Shown: in pieces, positions 56,050 through 64,000 of the stretch | Layout: every line of letters begins with the position of its first letter | Numbering within the stretch: the stretch's first letter is position 1 | Notes under the pieces: generated by a model | Databases searched by the model: none | The model's input: the letters and a program-made list of their open reading frames with translations, nothing else | What the model was told of the DNA's origin: nothing | Made by a program: the position numbers and the translations under genes | Source of the DNA: Malaya genurostris | Taxonomy: Eukaryota > Arthropoda > Insecta > Diptera > Culicidae | Assembly (NCBI RefSeq): GCF_030247185.1 | Contig: NC_080571.1 | Span: forward strand, 16,585,631-16,649,630 | DNA length: 64,000 bases | Direction: 5' to 3'

Positions 56050-56145
56050 CAAAGCGAGTCATTTCGCCAAATACCATTTCACCGAAAGTCATTTCACCGA
56101 ATGGGTCAATTTGCCGAGAGGACCCTATCGTACGAAACGACTTCA
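56050..56145. repeat. Inverted GGCGAAATGA-type cluster
   Basis: GTCATTTCGCC, CCATTTCACCGAAAG and GTCATTTCACCGAATGGGTC continue as the opposite-orientation partner of 55375-55515, more decayed. Confidence 0.7.
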
Positions 56146-56703
56146 CATTACACTACATCACATTGTTAATCAAAAACCTACAACTTTCTGACTTTTCATA
56201 AAAAATATTTATTTGCTTTTATATTTCTTTGTGTATGTGGCGCAGCCACAAAACTAATACTAAGATGGTTCGACGGCAGAAAGCCGTCGAGACGACGTCA
56301 GCTGAGTTGGCCGCCGACCCGCCGTCGGAAGCGGCGCCCTCTCGCATACAAATTTGTAACCGCAGCGCAAGGCCGCATTAAATACTTTTCATTGGAACTC
56401 AGTTAACTAATAATACTGCAAATATTTGCCTAGTAATTACTTAGTAGCTAATAAATTTAACAAGTTTCTTTGGAAATTCCGTTCTGAGGAACATGAATCA
56501 ATCTACAAAAAATAACCAAGAGAGTAATCATTCAGAATTAAAGGGAAAATGAGTTTATCCGTTATATTAACTATGCGATATTTCAAAAGTACGATTGTAA
56601 AGCATGTTTTTTAAATGCTTTGCTGACTTGAAATTTAAATAAAATACATGCCAAATTATGTAATGGCCAATTTTTTTTTATTTGGTAGAAAATTTCTTAG
56701 CAT

Positions 56704-57400
56704 TTAGCATTTAAATATGATTTCGGACGTCTGGTCGCCACTAATATTTTTCACAAAGCTCATTCTGGAGGTCAAATTTTCGACCACTTTTTCAAGCATT
56801 TGAGTGCGTATTTCAGCAATGACACGTTGAATATTGGTTTCCAAAGCATCAATCGTTGTCATCCACATAAACCAATGATTTGCCGTATCCCCACAAAAAA
56901 TAAGTGGCGTCAAATCACACGAACGCGGAGGCTAATGCCCCAGTCCATTTCTCGAAATAATGTTGTCGTTCAAACGTTCTTTCCATAAGTCGATTGTTTC
57001 GGCCGCAGTATGACAGGTGGCACCATCCTGTTGAAACCACGATTCGTCAACATCTATATTATAAAGATTTGGTATCAAAAATCCGTTGATTATTGTTTTG
57101 TATCGATTTCCATTTATTCCAACGAGTCGTCTTTCCTCATTTTTAAAGAAATAAGGGCGGATGATTCCACTAGCCCATAGACTGCACCAAAGAGTACATT
57201 TATCGGACTGCATCGGTAATGCTTGAACGGCTCCAAATATACAAATTTTACTTTTAGTATCCATTCTACTAAAAATGCGCTTCATCACTGAAGAGAATTG
57301 TACGCTGTAAACAATTTTCATTGAACACTAATTTTGAATCCGAATTTCCACAATTTGGAAGCGTTGTTCTGAAGTTAACCTATTCATGATGGTTTGCCAA
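56704..57400 (-). pseudogene. Mariner-related transposase relic, probable DD41D type
   Basis: On the minus strand the start IMNRLTSEQRFQIVEIR is followed by a large deletion and then a frameshifted FSDEAHF, the first Asp motif. KCTLWCSLWASGIIRPYFFKN, ESWFQQDGATCHTAAETIDL (second Asp), NDNIISRNG and WPPRSCDLTPL come next. A small deletion removes the third Asp and shifts the frame, leaving GDTANHWFMW, TTIDALETNIQRVIAEIR and a C-terminal piece. The spacing implied between the second and third Asp is about 41, which points to the DD41D (rosa-like) mariners; that assignment is inference from the motif spacing. It is inactive. Confidence 0.75.
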
Positions 57401-57839
57401 ACAATACTGAGTAGAGACGTCACTTTACACTGGCAAAACAACTTTTAGACATTAGAGTTATCCTGATTGAAAAAAAGAACAAACCACCTAAAAAACACCC
57501 GTTATATAAGGTCAGCAAAACGGGAATCAGACAGACCCTTCAAGGCTGTCTTGAAAGGCTTATCAAATGATCAAAGTACTGATGAAATTAAAAATGAACT
57601 AAAAGAATTGCTTGATTTACATTATTATCTTTCATTTGACTTTATTTAGGCTGTGAGCCATTTTGCGGTTAATTTTAACTTTTGGTTGAAATCTGACACT
57701 CGACCGGTTATTGTCAAAAATAACCCTGCTCGAAAGCATGGTTATTTTTGACTGATCGATGGTTATTTTCCGACACGGAAAAAAATCTTGCAAACAAAAT
57801 TCCAATATCAATTCTACAGTTAAAACTATTTCCAGTGCA

Positions 57840-57960
57840 AAATAATCCCAAATAACGATTCAGCGAAATGACTCTTTCGGAGAATGACATGACGTTCCAC
57901 GAAATGACTCTTTCGGTGAAACGTCTTTCGGCGAAACGGATATCGGTGAAATGATCCTGA
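57840..57960. repeat. GGCGAAATGA-type motif cluster
   Basis: CAGCGAAATGACTCTTTCGG, CCACGAAATGACTCTTTCGG, CTTTCGGCGAAACGG and TCGGTGAAATGATCC recur with 12-20-bp spacing. TTACTTAGTAGCTAA about 100 bases to the right is also found near the right end of the 55-56.5-kb element, so this is a remnant of the same family. Confidence 0.7.
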
Positions 57961-58073
57961 CCCATTTTTCACTATTTTTAGTTATTTTAGAATTCTTTGC
58001 TATTTTTCCATCATATCTGAACACTATTACTGTTGTTTTGTTGCTTTTCTGCTGCTTAGTTACTTAGTAGCTA

Positions 58074-59363
58074 ACAGTTCGGCTGAAAAGTTCGTATCGT
58101 TTAATAGAAACACACATTTTTTTGCCAAAATTCGTTTTTTTTTCAACATAATTGCCATCAGAGGTGATACAGCGATTATAGCGATCTTCCAACTTTTCGA
58201 TACCATTTTTGTAGTACGATTTGTCCTTTGCCTCAAAATAGGCCTCAGTTTCAGCGATTACCTCTCCATTGCTTCTAAATTTTTCACCAGCGAGTATTCT
58301 CTTGAGGTCTGAGAACAGGAAAAAGTCACTGGGGGCCAAATCTGGAGAATACGGTGGATGAGGGAGCAATTCGAAGCCCAATTCGTTCAATTTCAGCATG
58401 GTTTTCATCGACTTGTGACACGGTGCATTGTCTTGATGAAACAAAACTGTTTTCTTCTTCAAATGAGGCCGTTTTTTTGAAATTTCGTCCTTCAAACGCT
58501 CTAATAACGCTATATAATAGTCACTGTTGATGGTTTTCCCTTTTCAAGGTAGTCGATGAAAATTATACCATGCGAATCCCAAAATACAGACGCCATAACC
58601 TTACCGGCCGATTGTTGAGTCTTTCCACGCTTTGGGTTCGGTTCATCGCGTGCAGTTCACTCAGCTGACTGTCGATTGGACTCCGGAGTGAAGTGATGGA
58701 GCCATGTTGCGTCCATTGTTATATATCGACGAAAAAAATAGGTTTTATTTCCATACAACAGCTCCAAACACTGCTCAGAATCATCAATTCGTTGTTGTTT
58801 TTGATCGATTGTGAGCTCACGTGGCACCCATTTTGCACAAAGCTTTCTCATATCCAAATATTCGTTAATAATATGTCCAACACGTTCCTTTGATATCTTT
58901 AGGGTGTCAGCTATCTCGATCAACTCCGCTTTACGGTCATTGAAAATCATTTTGTGGATTTTTTTCACGTTTTCATCGGTAACAGCCTCTTTTGGACGTC
59001 CTCTGCGTTCATCGTCTTCGGTGCTCATATGACCAGTACGAAATTTTGCAAACCACTTACGAATTGTTGCTTCGCCCGGTGCAGAGTCTGGATAACACTC
59101 ATCAAGCCATTTTTTGGTATCGGCGGCACTTTTTTTCATCAAAAAGTAGAGTTCCATCAACACACGAAATTCCTTTTTTTCCATTTTTTTCACAATAACA
59201 AAAGTAGCTTCACTCAAAATGCAATATTTCACAAACTAATAATCAGACAGCTGTCAAATTTATACACGTATCTTTTGAAGGTTGGTACTAACTGAAAATG
59301 GTATTGATTTAATTCTAGTGGCGCCCTCTCATAGAAACGATACGAACTTTTCAGCCGATCTGT
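58074..59363 (-). mobile_element. Mariner element (irritans-like), full length
   Basis: Inverted repeats of about 28 bp (ACAGTTCGGCTGAAAAGTTC left; ACAGATCGGCTGAAAAGTTC reading in from the right, both continuing GTATCGTTT) are flanked by TA. The 1290-bp length fits mariner. It sits right beside sequence (TTACTTAGTAGC) shared with the long-inverted-repeat family. Confidence 0.93.
58130..59184 (-). pseudogene. Irritans-like mariner transposase, frameshifted
   Basis: From ATG at 59184 (MEKKEFRVLMELYFLMKKSA) the helix-turn-helix region and linker WVPRELTIDQKQQR run to YITMDATWLHHFTPES, where the first catalytic Asp is present but the usual GDETW is MDATW. After SNRQSAEWT-type sequence, frameshifts and a stop occur near 58660-58540. 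Then LKKKTVLFHQDNAPCHKS (second Asp) and PYSPDLAPSDFFLF (third Asp, 34 residues on) and LAGEKF follow to the C-terminus. The mariner type is DD34D. Lesions are confined to the middle third. Confidence 0.9.
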
Positions 59364-59505
59364 TATTTTATATGAAAGGTCTTGCGGTCTTATACAAAAT
59401 TCTTGAATATTATTTGGACTCGAACTGTGTACTACTTTCTTCTGATTTTACAGCCTTCGTTGGTATTGTGTGTCCTATTTTGAGTAATTATTCAACTATT
59501 TCAAC

Positions 59506-60990
59506 CTAAAAGTTCATACAATTTTTAACCTGTCTGGTCAACAGACAATGTGTAGTCTCAATTATTAAAAAACTATTCCTATTTCTAAGTATGTTTAGAA
59601 AATTCGTTTGAATTCTGCTACGCGTAATGTGAAAATCGAATCCGGCAGATACTCGATTGAAAGTTCGTTGTAGACCAATAATAGCACCGTTATATCCATA
59701 ATTCGTACGGCTAAGAGGCAATCGAAGAAAGACGTTATTCCGAAGAGCTCTACTGCGTACATTTAAAGAAATTTCGCTGAGGAGTGCAGGGCAGTCTATT
59801 TTGTTGTCCAACATGTCGGCGATCAACATAGCACGGGACAAATCACGTCGAATGCCAAGGGTGTCGAGTCCAATCAATAATCCACGGCTTTCGTAGCTAG
59901 GCAGCTCGTAAGGGTTATTCCAAGGTAGCTGTCGAAGAGCAAAACGGACGAATCTGCGCTGTATTGATTCTATTCGGTAGGAGCCGTTAAGGTAATATGG
60001 GTTCCATATCGTAGAGCAGTACTCGAGCGTTGTACAAATGAGTGAGCAATATAGAGACTTTAAACAGTAAATGTCTGTGAAATGTTTTGCTATTCTCATT
60101 ACAAATCCTAAACTACGAGATGCCTTTGCAACAATAAAGTTGATATGCTGCTTGAAAGACAATTGCTCGTCTAGAATTACACCGAGATCCTTAACACACG
60201 TGGTTCTGTTGATCACTACATCACCAAGGCAGTAGTTGTATCTTATAGGAACTTTTTTGCGTGTGAACGTGATGATTGAGCATTTATCAATGTTCAAAGC
60301 CATTCGATTTACCTCACACCACTTGCGATCATCAGCGAAAGATAAACGTGGACAATTTAGAGAAAGATTCACATCGTTAAAATACAGGAGGAAGATCAGG
60401 GGTCCGACATGGCTGCCTTGTGGAATCCCAGAAGAAGCGATGAACTCTTTGGATACAGCGTCATTTATCTTGATTGCTAATCGGCGATTTTTAAGGTATG
60501 AGGAAAATCAACGCATCATGTTAGAAATCCCAATATGTCTAACTTAGCAACAGTAATGGCGTGGTTAAAAGGTCCGTGTAGATAACGTCAGTTTGTAAAC
60601 CGCAGGATATAGCATCCGTCACAAACGTCGTGAAGGCTTAGAGATTGGTAGTCGTAGACCGTTTCTGCATAAACCCATGTTGTGTTTCTGCAATAAACCA
60701 TTTACAATGGTTGAATATAGATTCAAGTATCACCATTTCGAAAAGCTTTGGAATAGCACTGAGCCAGGTAATTCCACGGTAGTTGTCGATGTTTTTTTTC
60801 TCTCCTTTTTTATGAACTGGAAACGTGTATGAAAACTTCCAGGAATCAGGGAAGATTCCAGATGTTAGCGATAAACGAAAAATTTGGCAGATAGGTGAAA
60901 TTAAACCGATGGAGCTTTTTTTCACAAAGATTGCAGGAATACCATCTGCTCCGGAAGAGCTCGAAGATTTCATTTTGGCGATAGCCATTT
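59506..60990 (-). pseudogene. LINE reverse transcriptase fragments
   Basis: KMKSSSSSGADGIPAIFVKK, FPDSWKFSYTFPVHKKGEKK, NIDNYRGITWLSAIPKLFE and TQHGFMQKRSTTTNL give the first RT blocks. Frameshifts follow through motif A (QTDVIYTD) and a GSHVGP-L motif, then LSFADD (motif C) joins RKWCEVNRMALNIDKCSIITF after a short deletion. From 60372 to 59506 the frame is open for 288 codons: VKDLGVILDEQLSFKQHINF, SLGFVMRIAKHFTDIYCLKS, LEYCSTIWNPY, RRFVRFALRQLPWNNPYELP. No endonuclease is visible. It is inactive as it stands. Confidence 0.88.
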
Positions 60991-61200
60991 TTACTGAATC
61001 TTCGTCAACACTGATAGATGCGAATTATCAAACAAAGCGGCACAATTATCACACATCCAGTACAGATTTTTGCGATGCGATGTAAAATAACTCAAGAGGG
61101 CTCGGGAGACGTTAGAACAGGTCATATGGAACTTACATCCACAATACCCGCGGCATGAAACCGAATCGATTCCGGATACAACCTGGCTGCATTTTGGCAC
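60991..61200 (-). pseudogene. LINE ORF1 PHD-like zinc-finger fragment
   Basis: The 69-codon piece has CRGYCGCKFHMTCSNVS and NLYWMCDNCAALFDN, a Cys/His arrangement (C-x3-C...H-x2-C...W-x2-C-x2-C) like the PHD-type finger found at the start of ORF1 in some LINEs. It is followed immediately by RT sequence, so the rest of ORF1 and the endonuclease were lost in one deletion. Confidence 0.7.
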
Positions 61201-61420
61201 AGTTATTCTCAGCGCTCATCGTTGTCGTGTTAGATCGGGTTCACTTAAGCCGCACACAAAAGAATAGCACTCGTGAAACGGTTGTTTATTGTTTAGAGAG
61301 CTGAGCGACGGTGGCTGATTGTGAGCAGTAAACAGCGGTGGGATTAATTGCTGAAAGCACAGCGGATGGAAAAACAGTATAAAAACGTTTAAAAACTCTC
61401 GCACTTAAAAAACACAACAA

Positions 61421-64000
61421 GCTTAAGCCAGTAGAGTTGCCAAAAAGTTTGTTATCTGTTTAATTTCGTTGCAAGTTTTAATGCTGTTTTCTGCAATTTC
61501 TCGATTTTTCTGCTATCTCGATCAACACATTTTAACAAAATAAAATATAAAATTAAGTTTGTATGACTGTTCCTTTGGTTTTGATTTCAAACGGAATTCC
61601 GGAGTTTCGCGATGAATTAATTTCATTTGCTTTTTTTTGTTTCCCGTATCAAAAACCCGTAAGCCAAAAACGTGTCACGAAAAACGAAAGCACCAGCGCA
61701 AACAACGGGGCTCACGCCTGACTTGAAGCGGTATAATAGTCGCGGGGCAAACAATGCCAAATCCCCTTTAACAACCGGAACAAGCAGCTTTTCCGCGAAC
61801 GAACAATTTTTAACGTCGCACATATTTCGGAAACGGCGAATGCATGGTTTCAAACGGATTCCCGGTGGAGTTGGCAACGGATTTGCGTACCGTTTGATAG
61901 GTAAGAATGGCTTTGCGTGGCGTTTCGTTTAGACGCCGGTCGCCATTAAATGTACACGTTTTTTTTATTTGTTGTTAGCCATTCCGTGTCGGGTCGATTG
62001 GGATTTAGGCGTCATTCGTCATTCGGTTCCGAAATTTAATAACTTTAAATCAAGCAGTGCTTCAATGTGTTTATTGTGATCAAATTTGGAAAAATTATTA
62101 CTGTGAGCTGATGATGAAATCCGACTTTCTTACCGTACTTTACTGTGTCGCTCCGAACAAGTACAAATTTACGAGATTTACTTGAATACGACCGACTGGC
62201 AGACTGGCGCAAAATAATCAGATAACTTTTCCTGCTACATCAAAAATTAGAAAGCATTCAACGCTCGAATGTACATTCCAAGCCATTTCGCCAGCTGGAA
62301 AGCCTGGCGTGGCCTGAATTTTCGAACGGCAGCACGCGCTGTGCTCCTCCAGGATGTTGAGTGTGGAGTGTGGGAAAAACGCCTCCCGGCGGAAGCTAAC
62401 AAACAGTCATTTGACTAACAAAGACATTAATGAGAAAGTGAATTGCTGAAAATGTGTATATTTATGTGGGTGTGTGAGTGTGTGTGTGTGTGTGTGTTTG
62501 TATGTCGACAGCAAGGCAGTTTCGCGTTGGAGGAAAAACGTTGCGGTAGGGATGGGTTTCCGGGTGAGAGGGAAGCGATAACAAGCAGCAAATGTAGGAA
62601 TATTTCCACGCCATCTATTCTCGCGAAGCCCCGTAGCGTTTTACTTTTAACGTAAGTCCTTGAAGAGCAGTTGGAGGATTCTGGAATTGTGCTTTTGCCT
62701 GCGTTTATTTTTTTTGCTTTCCTCGGGTTTTGTTCCGCTTTCAGTGGCTGCTGATTTGCGGATCAAGGATGAAGAAATCTCACAACTCAAGTGTTCTTAC
62801 AGGCAATGTTTGAATTCCTTTTGCGGTTTATTGTGCCAATATTATTTTCTGGATCGTCGAGGGTGCCATTGATGGCAAGGGAATTACTTTGAACGTTGTC
62901 GTGTTACTATCATTTGCAACAGAGGGATCAATAGGACCAGCGAGCTGTAAAGTGTTTGGCAAGTTACGTTGTCAATTGTGTGATGATCAGTCAAGTAATC
63001 AAAATATATATGTAAGTGCTGGTCATCTTCATAAACAATATATCTCCTTACTTCAGAGCAGTAGCACGTCGTTGACAAAAATTACGAACGGAAAAGGTCA
63101 TATATTATTTCCCTGCGGAACATCAGAAGCAGATCATTACGAAATACGTTAAGTGTCGGAAGCGAGCGCACTTCGGAAGCGTATTTGACCATGTTGATGC
63201 GGAATCGGGTGGACTCGGGTCGGGAGGTCGATTAGTAGCAGAGATTGCATTTCACTAGAGTGATACACCAGGGCGTGGGTTTCAATTATACACTGTGGAT
63301 ACATTCGCTCCGCTCCACACATAGAGGAAAGCACACTTCTTCTCAGTGTCCAGACAGACAGACTTTGAGTGCGTGCTTGTGTTGAAAGAAGCTGGTGCGA
63401 GAGAATAACATTCTCTTCGCACGAATCGCTCTCACGTGCTCTCGCCTAAATACACCCAAGTGATCACTGGCGCGTGATGGTGAACGAACACTTCCGTGAA
63501 CTTCAATTAATAAAGAGTAGATCTGGCCTTGCTATGAAAAATTTGCAATGAAAACCGAAAATTTAACGATAAATTGTTTCATTTTGCTCATTTTGAGTGC
63601 CCCACGCTTCTGATACGCAAACCATACACCAGACCGCTCACCGGCGTGTACACCTCTGTGAAAGTATCTACATCCACCTCAGAGAATTTATTAGCTAATG
63701 CTCTAGCACTTTGGTGCGATTCAGTGCAGGAGGAGGTAAAAGGAAATAAACAAACGCACTCATGATGCGTGCACACTTTATACAACAGTGGTGTCTATAT
63801 GTGAAATAAAAGAGCTCTCGTTAAAGTTGTCAGTGCGAGGGGAGAAATTTTGCTTCGTCGCTCAGAGGAGATGGAAATCTCTGATTAGTAGTCACATGAC
63901 TAATTTTCATACTTTTACGTGCACCAGCAGTTTATGTTAAAGTGCTAATGTCACCCCACCGGTTCAACATAAACCGCTAAGCTGACGAGAAGTTTATGCT
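61421..64000. other. Unique and low-repeat non-coding sequence
   Basis: A (GT)n tract lies at 62474-62500 and a donor-like CGTAAGT at 62652, with moderately GC-rich sequence at 61.65-61.95 and 62.25-62.65 kb. The 86-codon frame at 61672-61932 has no recognised motif. From 63.15 kb on there are stretches such as CGCTCCGCTCCACAC and repeated GTGCGA words but no clear gene. Confidence 0.4.
63395..63422. repeat. Short palindrome GTGCGAGAGAAT/ATTCTCTTCGCAC
   Basis: The two 12-bp arms pair with one mismatch around a short loop, flanked by further GTGCGAG/CTCTCAC words. It may be the centre of a small inverted-repeat element whose limits I could not define. Confidence 0.45.

Larger units (their letters stand above)
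55017..56486. mobile_element. Long-inverted-repeat element with subterminal GGCGAAATGA tandem motifs
   Basis: CAGAACGGAATTCCC at 55017 is matched in reverse at 56472-56486. Homology between the arms continues inward for about 290 bases: ACTTGTTAA/TTTATTAG, GTTTGTATGC, GCCGCTTCCGAC, CAGCT-GCGTC, GCGCCACAT. Just inside each arm lie clustered TTTCGGCGAAATGA units, in opposite orientation on the two sides. The core resembles dispersed family A. No transposase was seen. The long arms suggest a fold-back or Mutator-like non-autonomous element; no clean target duplication was found. Confidence 0.7.
59506..61420 (-). mobile_element. Second LINE, internally deleted
   Basis: On the minus strand a zinc-finger ORF1 piece is followed directly by a reverse transcriptase lacking its endonuclease, ending with a long thumb/C-terminal region. 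The order is right for a non-LTR element but more than a kilobase is missing between ORF1 and RT. Upstream (61.2-61.42 kb) there is possible 5'UTR. The clade is not certain; RT motifs suggest the Jockey/CR1 assemblage and differ from the LINE at 37-43 kb. Confidence 0.8.

Noticed and set aside
61672..61932. 86-codon + frame as a ribosomal or nuclear protein
   Set aside because: Basic composition alone is not evidence; no motif is present and an equally long frame lies on the opposite strand.
1..64000. CRISPR arrays, bacterial operons or prophage
   Set aside because: Composition, splice signals, LINE/SINE content and TA-flanked mariners mark a eukaryotic genome; the tandem arrays have no spacers.

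Overview
This window is eukaryotic, almost certainly insect and most likely mosquito (inference). The sequence is AT-rich with long non-coding stretches. It carries many copies of Tc1/mariner families, including the DD37E type first described in mosquitoes, together with I/Jockey-type LINE remains, tRNA-derived SINE pieces and very long simple-sequence arrays. There are no operons, and I found no complete host protein-coding gene. Nearly every long open frame is either a transposon relic or a tandem repeat that happens to lack stops.

Layout. 0-6 kb: dispersed repeats, two small exon-like segments with canonical splice sites on the + strand (2850-2893; 3292-3312, the latter with an ATG), then a DD37E transposon (4618-5606) inside an older repeat. 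6.4-8.0 kb: three adjoining heptamer arrays. 13.7-15.0 kb: a mariner whose 345-codon transposase is collinear with Mos1 and interrupted only by two nonsense codons. 18.4-23.4 kb: an octamer array, a ~700-bp tandem duplication and a nonamer array, all purine-rich on the + strand. 23.5-24.85 and 32.9-33.8 kb: GC-richer, 5'UTR-like blocks ending in GTAAG-type donors, the best candidates for host promoters and first exons.

25.3-29.9 kb is a four-level nest of repeats. Its innermost member is an ORF1-only retroposon with its own target-site duplication (TSD). A second copy of the same unit, with an intact 335-codon frame, lies at 48.06-49.44 kb with a different TSD. 30.8-31.9 kb holds a broken DD37E transposase, and 34.1-36.8 kb a 2.7-kb segment bounded by inverted repeats that starts with a mariner relic.

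37.4-42.9 kb is an I/Jockey-type LINE. Its ORF1 was split by a hAT-like element (8-bp TSD, frame restored exactly on removal), which was itself invaded by another inverted-repeat element. Its ORF2 was split by a poly(A) retroposon. A second, inverted hAT-like copy follows at 43.0-44.4 kb with its own 8-bp TSD. 53.6-61.4 kb carries a DD37E element, a long-terminal-inverted-repeat (TIR) element, a probable DD41D relic, an irritans-like mariner and a second LINE on the minus strand.

The window reads as an intergenic or intronic transposon graveyard from which the order of insertion can be worked out. The most notable candidate for something little described is the ORF1-only retroposon family. 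It encodes an RRM-like plus CCHC zinc-knuckle protein without any reverse transcriptase, yet shows signs of independent mobility, resembling in concept the mammalian HAL1 half-LINEs.
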